From Flavobacterium alvei (lineage in GTDB: Bacteria; Bacteroidota; Bacteroidia; Flavobacteriales; Flavobacteriaceae), in the NCBI RefSeq assembly GCF_002920895.1, contig NZ_PQVG01000002.1, positions 310,001-374,000 on the forward strand: a DNA stretch of 64,000 bases. The letters are read 5' to 3'. The translations under genes and the position numbers were made by a program. Each line of letters begins with the position of its first letter. Within the stretch, counting starts at the first letter, position 1. Below the pieces are notes generated by a model, which saw only the letters and a program-made list of their open reading frames with translations, did no database searches and was not told the origin of the DNA. This document shows positions 43,829-53,564 of the stretch, piece after piece.

Positions 43829-44602
43829 ATGGAAGTATTTTTAAATCCTGATGCTTGGATTGCCTTATTAACATTGACTTTTCTGGAAATCATTCTCGGT
43901 ATAGACAACATTATTTTCATATCGATAGTTACAGGGAAATTACCCCCAGAAAAACGCAAAAAAGCCACAAAAGTGGGAATGTTTCTAGCTATGTTCATGA
44001 GAATTGCATTGTTGTTTGGAATCAGTTTGTTAATCGGAATGAAAAAACCTTGGTTTTATATCGATTTTAGTTGGTTTTCAGCTGGAGTTACAGGACAAAG
44101 TTTAATATTATTATTAGGTGGATTGTTCTTGATTTACAAAAGCACTACTGAAATTCACGAAAAAGTGGATGAAAAAGGAGAAGAAGAAAAAACTATAAAA
44201 AAAACCGCTTCAAAATCCTTTCAAGGAGTTCTTCTTCAAATCATTATGATTGATTTGGTTTTTTCTTTTGACAGTATTTTGACGGCGGTAGGAATGACAA
44301 ATGGAGTTTCAGGCGCCCTTTATATTATGATTGCAGCCGTAATTATTTCGGTATTAATTATGATGCAATTTGCCGTTCCAGTGGGAGCATTTGTCAACAG
44401 AAATCCTTCTATTCAAATTCTGGGATTGTCCTTTCTAATCTTAATTGGTTTTATGTTAATTACTGAAAGTGCCCATTTATCGAATGCCTTAATCTTTGGT
44501 AGTCATGTTACACCTGTTCAAAAAGGGTATTTGTATTTTGCCATTTCCTTTTCGCTATTTGTAGAATTTTTGAATATGAAAGTGGACAAAAAAAATAAAT
44601 AA
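43829..44602 (+). CDS. TerC family integral membrane protein
   Basis: A 257-residue protein with seven to eight helices. Family motifs are LTFLEIILGIDNIIFISIV with the conserved Asp in helix 1, and IIMIDLVFSFDSILTAVGMT in the central helix; these acidic residues form a cation site. The Lys/Glu-rich loop (about 112-130) separates the two halves. TerC proteins act in metal homeostasis, probably Mn export. A terminator follows. Confidence 0.93.
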   Translation: MEVFLNPDAWIALLTLTFLEIILGIDNIIFISIVTGKLPPEKRKKATKVGMFLAMFMRIALLFGISLLIGMKKPWFYIDFSWFSAGVTGQSLILLLGGLFLIYKSTTEIHEKVDEKGEEEKTIKKTASKSFQGVLLQIIMIDLVFSFDSILTAVGMTNGVSGALYIMIAAVIISVLIMMQFAVPVGAFVNRNPSIQILGLSFLILIGFMLITESAHLSNALIFGSHVTPVQKGYLYFAISFSLFVEFLNMKVDKKNK

Positions 44603-44615
44603 GAATATGTAATTG

Positions 44616-44638
44616 AAGCTCCATTTGGGGCTTTTTTT
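44616..44638 (+). terminator. Terminator after the terC-like gene
   Basis: AAGCTCC (44616-44622), ATTT loop, GGGGCTT (44627-44633) and a T tract. Confidence 0.85.
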
Positions 44639-44679
44639 ATTCCAAATAAAATGTAATTTAGTTGCAATAAATAAACTTC

Positions 44680-46587
44680 ATGAAAAACACAATCTCACAA
44701 AGAGTTGCCGACTTTTTAAAAAACTTCCCTCCGTTTAGCTTTTTAAAACAAAGAGATTTGGAACTCATTTCCGAGCAAATAACTATTATTTATAAAGAAA
44801 AAGACAGTGTAGTTTTTGCCGAAAACGAAGAAACACACAACAGTTTTTATGTGGTTCATAAAGGAGCTGTAGCCCTGAGAGGAAACCATGAAAATGAAAT
44901 TTTGGATATGTGTGATGAGGGAGATATCTTTGGATTAAGACCTTTGATAGCCAATGAAAACTACAAAATGGAAGCCCGGACTTATGAAGAAAGCATACTT
45001 TATGCTATTCCTATAAGTGTTTTTAAACCATATGCCCTTGAAAATAAAGCAGTTGGAAATTTTTTAATCGAAAGCTTTGCTTCAAACACATTAAACCCTT
45101 TTTCTAAAAGCCATAGAGGCAAATTATATGGTGAAGAATCTCTTGAAGCCGATACAAAACTATTGGATTTGCAAGAAGTTAAATACTCAAAAAAAATAGT
45201 TAGTTGTATTGCAACAACAACAGCAAAAGAAGCAGCCGAAATAATGCGTCATAAAAATGTAGGAGCCATTCTTGTTGTGGAAGAAACGTTTCCCATTGGC
45301 ATCATCACTGACAAAGATTTAAGAAACAAAATTGTAACCGGTGAATTTCAAATTACCACTCCAGTTTCTGAAATCATGACTTCGCCTGTGATTACTTATC
45401 CCACAAAAATGACCGTAACGCAAGCGCAAATAGCGATGATGAAAAGTGATATTAGCCATTTATGCCTTACCATAGATGGAACTTCCAATTCGAAAGCCGT
45501 TGGAATGTTATCCAAACATGATGTAATGGTTTCTATTGGTAATAATCCTGCCGTTTTGCTAAGGGAAATAAAAAGAGCTAAGAAGTTTAAAAAAATAAAA
45601 CAAATTCGAGCTAGTATTATACATTTATTGCAAGGGTATTTGGATCAAAATATACCGATGACATTGATTACAAAAATTATTTCTGAATTGAATGATGCTT
45701 GTACCAAACAAGTTATTGCAATTGTATTGAAAAAAACAGAAACTTCTCCTCCTGTAAAATTTTCGTGGTTGGCATTAGGAAGTCAAGGAAGAAGCGAACA
45801 ACTCTTATTAACCGATCAAGATAATGCTTTAATTTATGAAGATGTCCCAGAAGAATTAGAAGCAGAAACTAAAAAATATTTTTTAGAACTATCAGCCCGC
45901 ATCAACAAGGGACTTTTTGAAATTGGTTATGATTATTGTCCTGCCGAAATGATGGCTTCTAACCCAAATTGGTGTATGAGTCTTAGTGATTATAAAACCA
46001 AAATTCATCATTGGATAACCAATACTGGAAAAAATGAAGTGCTATTGTCGTTTATTTTTTTCGATTACAGCTTATCCTTTGGAGATACAGAACTAGTTAA
46101 TAATTTGTCGGATTTTATCTTTGAAGATGTCAAAGCCAATCCTACCTTCTATATACATTTGGTAAGTGGTGCGCTACAAAGTCAATCTCCTACAGGTTTT
46201 TTTAGAGAATTTTTATTAGAGCAAGACGGAGCTCACAAAGATTTTTTCAATATAAAAAACAGAGCGTTAATGCCACTTGCCGATGCAGCAAGAGTTTTAA
46301 TACTATCTCATTCGGTCAAATCTATTAGCAATACTGCAGAACGGTTTGAAAAATTGGCCGAATTAGAACCCAATAATAGCGAGTTATATACCGCTTGTGC
46401 TTATTCGTATAAAGCATTACTCAAATTTAGAACCAAGCAAGGCCTTTTGCATAATGATTCAGGCCAATATATAGCCTTAAATACATTATCGAAAGCAGAA
46501 AAAATAAAGTTAAAAAGTACTTTTAAAACCATCAAGGAATTGCAAGAAATCATTCGAGTTCGATTTAATCCTTCAAACATATTATAA
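44680..46587 (+). CDS. cNMP-binding / CBS / DUF294 nucleotidyltransferase-like protein
   Basis: A 635-residue cytoplasmic protein: cyclic-nucleotide-binding-like domain (about 15-130, VVHKGAVALRGNHE), CBS pair (about 165-295, NVGAILVVEETFPIGIITDKDLRNKIV), DUF294 nucleotidyltransferase (about 340-470, WLALGSQGRSEQLLLTDQDNALIY with the GS and DxD residues) and a DUF294 C-terminal domain (about 480-630). It resembles GlnD-like signalling nucleotidyltransferases. The stop codon shares a base with the exonuclease start, so the two act together. Substrate unknown. Confidence 0.93.
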   Translation: MKNTISQRVADFLKNFPPFSFLKQRDLELISEQITIIYKEKDSVVFAENEETHNSFYVVHKGAVALRGNHENEILDMCDEGDIFGLRPLIANENYKMEARTYEESILYAIPISVFKPYALENKAVGNFLIESFASNTLNPFSKSHRGKLYGEESLEADTKLLDLQEVKYSKKIVSCIATTTAKEAAEIMRHKNVGAILVVEETFPIGIITDKDLRNKIVTGEFQITTPVSEIMTSPVITYPTKMTVTQAQIAMMKSDISHLCLTIDGTSNSKAVGMLSKHDVMVSIGNNPAVLLREIKRAKKFKKIKQIRASIIHLLQGYLDQNIPMTLITKIISELNDACTKQVIAIVLKKTETSPPVKFSWLALGSQGRSEQLLLTDQDNALIYEDVPEELEAETKKYFLELSARINKGLFEIGYDYCPAEMMASNPNWCMSLSDYKTKIHHWITNTGKNEVLLSFIFFDYSLSFGDTELVNNLSDFIFEDVKANPTFYIHLVSGALQSQSPTGFFREFLLEQDGAHKDFFNIKNRALMPLADAARVLILSHSVKSISNTAERFEKLAELEPNNSELYTACAYSYKALLKFRTKQGLLHNDSGQYIALNTLSKAEKIKLKSTFKTIKELQEIIRVRFNPSNIL

Positions 46588-47255
46588 TGGGATTCTTCAC
46601 TAAAATTAAAAACTTTATAGTAGAACTTTGGGGCGTTTCTGACACATCATTAAATGAGCAAATTCTAAAAGATATCGACTCGACACGATTTGTTGTTTTG
46701 GATACAGAAACGACTGGTTTCGATTATGAAAATGACAGAATATTGTGTATTGGCGCAATTGTTTTGCAAAATTACAGGATTCCAATTCAGGAAAGTTTAG
46801 AAATATACATTCAGCAAGAACATTATAATAAAGCCACAGCACAAATTCACGGGATTTTGAGAGCATCAGTACTTGATCGCCCCAACGAATTAGAGGCTCT
46901 ACAACAGTTATTGGATTTTGTTGGCGACTCCATAATCGTGGCTCATCATACTAGTTTTGACATCACAATGATAAACAAAGCTTTAGAAAGAAATGGTTTG
47001 CCAAGATTAAAAAACAAAACCATTGACACTGCAATTCTTTATAAAAAAACATTATTAAATTCTCCACTCCTAGATCGAAAAGACAGCTATAGTTTAGATG
47101 ATCTTGCCGATAAATTTGACATTTCAAAAAAGGACAGACATACGGCAATGGGTGATGCCTATATAACTGCAATTGCTTTTTTGAAAATCTTGAATAAATT
47201 GAAAGAAAAAAAAGGATTTAACTTCAATAATTATTTAAATATTGATAAAAAATAA
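46587..47255 (+). CDS. DEDDh 3'-5' exonuclease (DnaQ-like)
   Basis: A 222-residue protein with FVVLDTETTGFDYENDRI (ExoI, Asp and Glu), VAHHTSFDITMINKAL (ExoII, Asp) and DRHTAMGDAYITAIAF (ExoIII, His and Asp). It is a stand-alone epsilon-like exonuclease with an about 35-residue N-terminal extension. Its coupling to a CBS/DUF294 protein is a conserved arrangement in several phyla, so an unusual nucleotide or nucleic-acid signal may be its real substrate; this is inference. Confidence 0.93.
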   Translation: MGFFTKIKNFIVELWGVSDTSLNEQILKDIDSTRFVVLDTETTGFDYENDRILCIGAIVLQNYRIPIQESLEIYIQQEHYNKATAQIHGILRASVLDRPNELEALQQLLDFVGDSIIVAHHTSFDITMINKALERNGLPRLKNKTIDTAILYKKTLLNSPLLDRKDSYSLDDLADKFDISKKDRHTAMGDAYITAIAFLKILNKLKEKKGFNFNNYLNIDKK

Positions 47256-47530
47256 ATCTACCAAAAATTGAAAAAAAACTCTATATTTGGCTTTCATTTT
47301 TCAAAAATTCCGTCCAATAATTACAAAATTAGAGATACAAATTTGAAAAATAATTTATTTTCGAAGATGAAAAGTGTTAAAAATACATTTATAAACCAAT
47401 TGAGTATTAATTTATATTCTCGTAATCCCAATTAAATGGGAGATATTTGAGTATAAAGCAATAATTTACAATTTAATAATTTAGATATGAAAAAAACCAG
47501 CAAAAAAATAGGAATTTAAAAAATAAGACT

Positions 47531-47552
47531 TATTTTTGTGTAATCGATTACA
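47531..47552 (+). promoter_or_regulatory. -7 box fused to uronate operator, upstream of the exuT-type gene
   Basis: TATTTTTG (47531-47538, TAnnTTTG) is directly followed by TGTAATCGATTACA (47539-47552), a perfect 14-base palindrome typical in shape of LacI-family operators. A bound repressor would cover the start point. No good -33 element is seen. The rest of the 47256-47530 gap holds only AT-rich sequence and two very short frames (47367-47435 and 47487-47519) that I do not call genes. Confidence 0.75.
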
Positions 47553-47601
47553 TGTACTTTAAAAAATAAATAAAAAAACCTAATAAATTAAAATAACCAT
47601 T

Positions 47602-49041
47602 ATGAGCAACCCAAAAATAGGCAATTATAGATGGAGCATTTGCGCTTTACTTTTTTTTGCGACAACCATCAACTACCTAGACAGACAAGTACTATCTTTA
47701 ACTTGGAACGATTTTATCGCTCCTGAATTCCACTGGACGAACAATGATTATGGAAATATTACAGCATTGTTCTCTATTTTCTATGCAGTTTCTTTATTGT
47801 TTGCTGGAAAATTAGTCGATTTATTAGACACCAAAAAAGGATTTCTTTGGGCTATTGGAGTATGGTCTATTGGTGCCTGTTTGCACGCTTTTGCAGGAAT
47901 TGCTACCTCAGGATGGATAACCGGAAACTGGTTTGTTGGTTTTGAAGGAGCAAAAGAAGCTATTAAAACTGTAAATGATACTGGTTTGGTAATTAACGTT
48001 AGTGTTACCTTGTTTATTTTTGCACGTTTTGTTTTAGCCGTTGGAGAAGCAGGAAACTTCCCTGCAGCAATTAAAACTACAGCAGAATATTTCCCGAAAA
48101 AAGATAGAGCTTTTGCTACTAGTATTTTCAATGCAGGAGCAACGGTTGGAGCATTAGCAGCGCCAATTTCTATTCCATTTATCGCCGAAGCCTTCGGATG
48201 GGAAATGTCATTTATTATTATTGGAGCTTTAGGTTTTGTTTGGATGGGATTTTGGACGTTTATGTATGACAAACCAGAAAATCATACAAAAGTTAGTGCT
48301 GCTGAATTAGAATATATCCAACAAGATGATGTTGCTGATAGTAAATTAGTAGGTTATGTTCCAGAAACAACTACAAAAGTAACGTTCAAAGATTGCTTTA
48401 GATACAAACAAACTTGGGCTTTTGCCTTTGGAAAATTCATGACCGACGGTGTTTGGTGGTTCTTTTTATTCTGGACACCAGCTTATTTAAGTTCTGTTTA
48501 TGAAATGGATTCTACTGAAGCTGCCTTTCCTTTGTTTATTCTTTATGCAATTACTTTACTTTCTATTATTGGAGGTTGGTTACCAACTTATTTTGTAGAT
48601 AAAAAAGGAATGAATCCTTATGAAGGTAGAATGAGAGCGATGTTAATTTTTGCATTTTTCCCTTTATTAGCATTAATTGCACAACCATTAGGACACATTA
48701 GCTATTGGTTGCCAGTAATCATAATTGGTATTTCAGGTGCTGCTCACCAAGCTTGGTCAGCCAACATCTTTACCACAGTTGGCGATATGTTTCCTAAAAA
48801 AGCCATTGCAACCATAACAGGAATTGGTGGTTTAGCTGGAGGATTAGGTTCTACATTAATTAACAAAGGTTCAGGAGTTTTATTTGATTATACTAAAGAA
48901 ACTGATATGGCTTTTATGGGATTTAAAGGAATAGAAGCCGGATATTTTATCATATTTTCTATTTGTGCCGTTTGCTACTTAATCGGATGGTCAGTTATGA
49001 AATCCTTAGTTCCTAAATACAGCCCTATAACAGATTTGTAA
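47602..49041 (+). CDS. exuT: MFS hexuronate transporter (ExuT-like)
   Basis: A 479-residue, twelve-helix major facilitator of the anion:cation symporter family. Motifs: FFATTINYLDRQVLSLTWNDF, FARFVLAVGEAGNFPAAIKTTAEYFPKKDRAFATSIFNAGATVGALAAP, all close to ExuT/GudP. An insertion between helices 3 and 4 (about residues 105-130: GWITGNWFVGFEGAKEAIKTV) is longer than in E. coli ExuT. It should import galacturonate and related uronates; the context with kdu, uxa and kdg genes supports this. Own operator upstream and own terminator downstream. Confidence 0.92.
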   Translation: MSNPKIGNYRWSICALLFFATTINYLDRQVLSLTWNDFIAPEFHWTNNDYGNITALFSIFYAVSLLFAGKLVDLLDTKKGFLWAIGVWSIGACLHAFAGIATSGWITGNWFVGFEGAKEAIKTVNDTGLVINVSVTLFIFARFVLAVGEAGNFPAAIKTTAEYFPKKDRAFATSIFNAGATVGALAAPISIPFIAEAFGWEMSFIIIGALGFVWMGFWTFMYDKPENHTKVSAAELEYIQQDDVADSKLVGYVPETTTKVTFKDCFRYKQTWAFAFGKFMTDGVWWFFLFWTPAYLSSVYEMDSTEAAFPLFILYAITLLSIIGGWLPTYFVDKKGMNPYEGRMRAMLIFAFFPLLALIAQPLGHISYWLPVIIIGISGAAHQAWSANIFTTVGDMFPKKAIATITGIGGLAGGLGSTLINKGSGVLFDYTKETDMAFMGFKGIEAGYFIIFSICAVCYLIGWSVMKSLVPKYSPITDL

Positions 49042-49051
49042 TAGTAATTTA

Positions 49052-49083
49052 TAATGCTTCAAAAAATATTTTTTGAAGCATTA
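49052..49083 (+). terminator. Terminator after exuT
   Basis: TAATGCTTCAAAAAAT and its complement form a near-perfect hairpin followed by TTCTTTT. Confidence 0.8.
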
Positions 49084-49252
49084 TTCTTTTACAATCTTTT
49101 AATCACGTTCTTAAACTTAGTTAAACTTATGTTTTCAGTTAGATGAAGAATGCTTTATTATGCAAATTCAAATAAGTCTATTTATAAATTCATCTGTCAC
49201 TTTATCAGCCGTATTTATTAATATTCAATATAAAAAACATAAATTCCTAAAA

Positions 49253-49275
49253 TAAACAATTTAAAATATTGTTTA
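49253..49275. repeat. Inverted repeat overlapping the -33 region of the kduI promoter
   Basis: TAAACAAT (49253-49260) and ATTGTTTA (49268-49275) with 7 bases between. It covers the TTG at 49269, so it may be a second regulator site. Confidence 0.45.
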
Positions 49276-49312
49276 TTATTAAATTAAAATTAATTTTGCG
49301 CAATCGATTACA
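49269..49312 (+). promoter_or_regulatory. Promoter plus uronate operator of the kduI operon
   Basis: TTG (49269-49271), exactly 19 bases, then TAATTTTG (49291-49298) form a full Bacteroidota promoter. The operator CGCAATCGATTACA (49299-49312) follows with no gap. The start codon of kduI is 14 bases further on. Confidence 0.8.
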
Positions 49313-49326
49313 CAAATTATATTATT

Positions 49327-50166
49327 ATGACAAAATATAGCTCTAGATACGCTTCTAGCCCTCAAGCAGTAAAAAATTATGATACGAAACAATTAAGAGA
49401 AGAATTCTTGATTGATAATCTAATGGAAGAAGGAGAAATTACTTTTACTTATTCGCATTACGATAGATATATTACTGGTTCGGCTGTACCAACCACTACT
49501 CCACTTCAGCTTGAAACTATCGACATTTTGAAAATGCCAAACTTTTTAGATAGAAGAGAAATGGGTATCATCAATGTGGGTGGAAATGGTTCTGTTGTTG
49601 TTGAAGGAACTATTTATGAATTAGGTTTCAAAGATGCTCTTTACATTGGAAGTGGAAATTCAGAAGTTATCTTTAAAAGTGATGATGCAAAAAATCCAGC
49701 TAAATTCTATATCAATTCAGCTCCAGCACACGTTAACTATCCTACCAAAAAAGTAAGTTTAGCAGAAGCTAATAAACTACAATTAGGAACAATGGAAACA
49801 GCGAATCACCGCACAGTAAATCAAATGATTATTGGTGGAATCGTAACTACTTGTCAATTGCAAATGGGTATGACTGAATTAAAACCAGGAAGCGTTTGGA
49901 ACACAATGCCAGCTCACGTTCACGACCGAAGAATGGAAATCTATTTCTATATGGACATTCCTGAGAACCAAGCTGTATGCCACTTTATGGGAGAACCACA
50001 AGAAACAAGACACATTTGGATGAACAATCACCAAGCGGTAATTTCTCCTAACTGGTCTATTCATTCAGGTGCAGGAACTAGCAATTATACCTTTATTTGG
50101 GGAATGGCTGGAGAAAATCTTGATTACGGAGATATGGATGTTTGTAAAATAACAGACTTAAGATAA
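49327..50166 (+). CDS. kduI: 5-dehydro-4-deoxy-D-glucuronate isomerase
   Basis: A 279-residue cupin-fold isomerase of normal length. It converts 5-keto-4-deoxyuronate, the ring-opened product of unsaturated galacturonate, to 2,5-diketo-3-deoxygluconate. Metal ligands lie in MPAHVHDRRMEIYFY (two His and a Glu) and NWSIHSGAGTSNYTFIWGMAGEN (last His). The N-terminal RYASSPQAVKNYDTKQLREEFLI is also typical. First gene of the operon kduI-kduD-uxaC-kdgK-kdgK-yhcH-eda. Confidence 0.97.
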   Translation: MTKYSSRYASSPQAVKNYDTKQLREEFLIDNLMEEGEITFTYSHYDRYITGSAVPTTTPLQLETIDILKMPNFLDRREMGIINVGGNGSVVVEGTIYELGFKDALYIGSGNSEVIFKSDDAKNPAKFYINSAPAHVNYPTKKVSLAEANKLQLGTMETANHRTVNQMIIGGIVTTCQLQMGMTELKPGSVWNTMPAHVHDRRMEIYFYMDIPENQAVCHFMGEPQETRHIWMNNHQAVISPNWSIHSGAGTSNYTFIWGMAGENLDYGDMDVCKITDLR

Positions 50167-50189
50167 TTAATAATATTAAATAAAAAACT

Positions 50190-50978
50190 ATGTCAATTAA
50201 TCTATTTGATTTAACTGGAAAAACTGCACTTATTACAGGAGGCGTACACGGTCTTGGAATGGCTATGGCCAAAGGTCTTGGACAAGCAGGAGCAAAAATT
50301 GTAGTAAACGATCTTTCGCAAGCTGCGCTTGATAATGCTTTAGCAGAATATAAATCTGTTGGACTAGAAGCTTACGGATATGTATTTAATGTTTGCGATG
50401 AAGAAGCGGTTATTGCTAACATCGCAAAAATAGAGGCCGAAGTTGGTCCGATCGATATTTTAGTAAACAATGCTGGTATCATCAAAAGAACACCTATCGT
50501 TGATATGACTGTTGAAGATTTTACAGCAGTAATTACAGTAGATTTAATTAGCCCATTTATTGTTTCTAAAAATGTTGCTAAAGGAATGATTCAACGTGGT
50601 GGTGGAAAAATCATCAACATTTGTTCAATGATGAGCGAATTAGGAAGAGATTCTGTAAGTGCTTATGCTGCGGCAAAAGGGGGATTAAAAATGCTTACCA
50701 AAAATATGGCCACTGAATGGGCTAAGTTTAATATCCAAACTAATGGAATTGGACCTGGTTATTTCGCTACAAGTCAAACAGCTCCAATTAGAGTTGACGG
50801 ACATCCATTTAATGAATTTATCATCAGTAGAACTCCTGCAGCTCGTTGGGGTGATCCAGAAGACTTGCAAGGTGCAGCTATCTTTTTATCTTCAAAAGCT
50901 AGTGATTTTGTAAACGGTCATATACTTTATGTAGATGGTGGAATTCTTGCAACAATAGGAAAACCATCTAACGAATAA
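50190..50978 (+). CDS. kduD: 2-dehydro-3-deoxy-D-gluconate 5-dehydrogenase
   Basis: A 262-residue short-chain dehydrogenase: nucleotide site TGGVHGLGMAMAKGLG, NNAGI, catalytic Ser in ICSMMSELG and YxxxK in SAYAAAKGGLKML. It reduces 2,5-diketo-3-deoxygluconate to 2-keto-3-deoxygluconate (KDG), the step after KduI. Its position 23 bases after kduI settles the assignment among related dehydrogenases. Confidence 0.95.
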   Translation: MSINLFDLTGKTALITGGVHGLGMAMAKGLGQAGAKIVVNDLSQAALDNALAEYKSVGLEAYGYVFNVCDEEAVIANIAKIEAEVGPIDILVNNAGIIKRTPIVDMTVEDFTAVITVDLISPFIVSKNVAKGMIQRGGGKIINICSMMSELGRDSVSAYAAAKGGLKMLTKNMATEWAKFNIQTNGIGPGYFATSQTAPIRVDGHPFNEFIISRTPAARWGDPEDLQGAAIFLSSKASDFVNGHILYVDGGILATIGKPSNE

Positions 50979-51000
50979 TAAATATTTTAAGAAATTTATA

Positions 51001-52401
51001 ATGAGCACAACATTTATACACGATAATTTTTTATTAGAAAATAAATTTGCTGAAGAATTGTATCACAACTATTCTAAAAATCAGCCAATTATTGACTATC
51101 ACAATCACTTATCTCCACAGCTTATTGCCGAAGATCACATTTTTGATAATGTCACTAAAGTTTGGATCAATGGTGACCACTACAAATGGCGAGCCATGAG
51201 AACTCTAGGAATCAACGAACAATTTATTACTGGAAATGGTTCTGATAAAGAAAAATTCATGAATTGGGGAAAAACAGTTCCTTATACCATGCGTAATCCA
51301 CTTTATCATTGGACACATTTAGAGCTAGCTCGCTATTTTGATATTACGGAATTATTAAACGAAAAATCAGCAGAAAGAATTTATCTTGAAGCTTCTGAAA
51401 AAATAAATACTCCAGAATATAGTACTCGTAACTTGCTTCGTAAAGTAAATGCTTCTTATGTATGTACCACTGAAGACCCAATTGACACTTTAGAATTTCA
51501 CCAAAAATTAGCTAAAAGCGACTTCGAAATAAAAGTAGGTACCGCTTTTAGACCTGACAAAGCCATCCTAATTTCAAACGACGGTTACAACGAATATGTT
51601 GATGCCTTAGGTCAAGCTGCAGGTGTTTCTATTAATACTTATGCTGATTTATGTACTGCTTTAAGAAATAGAATTGACTTTTTTGACAAAAATGGTTGCA
51701 AAATATGCGACCACGGTTTAGATCAAGTTTATTTTGAAAACTATACCGAAAGTGAAATCAATATCATCTTCAAAAAGAAAAGAGAAAATGCAATCTTGAG
51801 CAACGAAGAAGCTTTGAAATTCCAAAGTGCTGTTTTATTCTTCTTGTTCGAAACTTATCACGAATTTGGTTGGGTTCAACAACTTCACTTAGGAGCTTTG
51901 AGAAACAACAATGCTCGTATGCTTAAAATCTTAGGCCCTGACACAGGCTGGGATTCTATTGGAGATTATTCACAAGCACAAAAACTATCAGCATTCTTGA
52001 ACGCATTAGATAGCAAAGATAAATTAGCCAAAACAATTATCTATAACCTAAACCCAGCCGACAACGAAGTTATGGCTACAATGATTGGAAATTTCAATGA
52101 CGGAAGCGTTCGTGGAAAAGTACAATTTGGTTCTGGATGGTGGTTTTTAGATCAAAAAGACGGAATGACCAAACAATTAAACGCCCTTTCTAATATGGGA
52201 TTAATTAGCTGTTTTGTTGGAATGTTGACCGATTCAAGAAGCTTTTTATCTTTCCCAAGACACGAATATTTTAGAAGAATTCTTTGCAACCTTCTTGGAG
52301 AAGAAATCAAAAAAGGAGAATTACCAAATGATATGGAATGGATTGGTAAAATGGTTTCGGACATTAGTTTCAACAACGCCAAAGAATATTTCAATCTTTA
52401 A
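51001..52401 (+). CDS. uxaC: Uronate isomerase
   Basis: A 466-residue amidohydrolase-superfamily enzyme converting galacturonate to tagaturonate (and glucuronate to fructuronate). Motifs: IIDYHNHLSPQLIAEDH with metal His residues, HYKWRAMRTLGI, YVCTTEDPIDTLEFH, LHLGALRNNN, GSGWWFLDQKDGM and GMLTDSRSFLSFPRHEYFRR. Length is standard. It is located between the unsaturated-uronate genes and the KDG kinases, linking both branches in one transcript. Confidence 0.97.
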   Translation: MSTTFIHDNFLLENKFAEELYHNYSKNQPIIDYHNHLSPQLIAEDHIFDNVTKVWINGDHYKWRAMRTLGINEQFITGNGSDKEKFMNWGKTVPYTMRNPLYHWTHLELARYFDITELLNEKSAERIYLEASEKINTPEYSTRNLLRKVNASYVCTTEDPIDTLEFHQKLAKSDFEIKVGTAFRPDKAILISNDGYNEYVDALGQAAGVSINTYADLCTALRNRIDFFDKNGCKICDHGLDQVYFENYTESEINIIFKKKRENAILSNEEALKFQSAVLFFLFETYHEFGWVQQLHLGALRNNNARMLKILGPDTGWDSIGDYSQAQKLSAFLNALDSKDKLAKTIIYNLNPADNEVMATMIGNFNDGSVRGKVQFGSGWWFLDQKDGMTKQLNALSNMGLISCFVGMLTDSRSFLSFPRHEYFRRILCNLLGEEIKKGELPNDMEWIGKMVSDISFNNAKEYFNL

Positions 52402-52445
52402 TAATTGAATATAAAAAGAAGATTTAACACAAAATAATTTTAGTT

Positions 52446-53450
52446 TTGCAAAGAATAGTAACTTTTGGAGAAATATTACTCAGACTTTCACCTCCGAGTC
52501 ATCTAAGATTGACTCAGGCGACCTCGTTTGATTTGTATTTTGGCTGTGCCGAAGCCAATGTTGCAGCATCATTAGCAAAATTTGGACTACCTGTTAAATT
52601 TATAACGGCAGTTCCTCCAAACGAGTTGGGTGAATCTTCTTTGAGTATGTTGCGTTCCTTTGGTGTTGAACCCTTTGCTCTAATTCAAGGCAAAAGATTA
52701 GGAATATATTATTTTGAACACGGAGCTTCAGAACGACCTGGAAAAGTAGTGTATGACCGTGAAGATTCTTCGTTTTCAACCTTAAAAAAAGGAATGATTG
52801 ATTGGGAATCAATTTTCAAAGATGCCGATTGGTTTCATTGGTCAGGAATCACACCTTCCCTATCGCAAGACTTAGCCGAACTTTGTGAAGAAGCTTTGGA
52901 AGTTGCAACAAGAATGGGATTGACTATTTCGGCCGATTTAAATTACAGGCCTACTTTATGGAAATATGGTAAAAAAGCCAATGAAATAATGCCTAATCTA
53001 GTCAAACATTGTGACCTTTTATTAGGAGGCATTGATGAATCTGAAAAAGTTTTGGGTGTTCCACTCAAAGAAGGTGATTCAGAAAAAGAAGTTTTTACCA
53101 ATTGGATGAAAGCATATCCAAGATTAAAAAATATCGTTTCAACTCATAGAATGCGTGCCAATGCTTCGTCGAATGCAGTGAGTGCCTCTATTTGGAACGG
53201 AAAAGAATTATTACATTCTCAAGAATATAATATTTCTCATATTATTGATAGAATTGGTGCCGGAGATGCTTTCATGGCTGGCATAATATATGGATTGATA
53301 GTTTGGCCTGAAGACCATCAAACAGCTCTTGAATTTGCTGTTGCAGCAACTTGTTTAAAACACTCCATTTCGGGTGATATTAACTTAGCTACTGTAAACG
53401 AAATAAAGGCATTAATGAGCGGATTTGGCGGAGGACGAGTGTCAAGATAA
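52446..53450 (+). CDS. kdgK: 2-keto-3-deoxygluconate kinase, copy 1 (TTG start)
   Basis: A 334-residue PfkB-family sugar kinase that phosphorylates KDG to KDPG. It opens with QRIVTFGEILLRLSPP, and the next copy has the same start after an ATG; here only TTG at 52446 fits, so I take TTG as the start codon. Other motifs: FDLYFGCAEANVAASLAKFG, DLNYRPTLWKYG, and the catalytic RIGAGDAFMAGIIYG with the canonical GAGD. Weak hairpin after the stop (53456-53474). Confidence 0.93.
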   Translation: MQRIVTFGEILLRLSPPSHLRLTQATSFDLYFGCAEANVAASLAKFGLPVKFITAVPPNELGESSLSMLRSFGVEPFALIQGKRLGIYYFEHGASERPGKVVYDREDSSFSTLKKGMIDWESIFKDADWFHWSGITPSLSQDLAELCEEALEVATRMGLTISADLNYRPTLWKYGKKANEIMPNLVKHCDLLLGGIDESEKVLGVPLKEGDSEKEVFTNWMKAYPRLKNIVSTHRMRANASSNAVSASIWNGKELLHSQEYNISHIIDRIGAGDAFMAGIIYGLIVWPEDHQTALEFAVAATCLKHSISGDINLATVNEIKALMSGFGGGRVSR

Positions 53451-53564
53451 TAAAAAAAACTTCAGGAAAGTTTTCTCAATATTCGAGTTTTTAAACTAAA
53501 AAAACGTGTGCGAACACACTTAAAAATTAATAACACAATTAACAAACAAATAAAAATTAAAAAA

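Noticed and set aside
47367..47519. Two very short frames (22 and 10 residues) in the region before exuT
   Set aside because: No codons or structures typical of attenuation; both lie upstream of the proposed start point, so they would not be in the exuT leader.
47781..48272. 163-residue minus-strand frame within exuT
   Set aside because: Antisense shadow, composition reflects transmembrane codons of the transporter.
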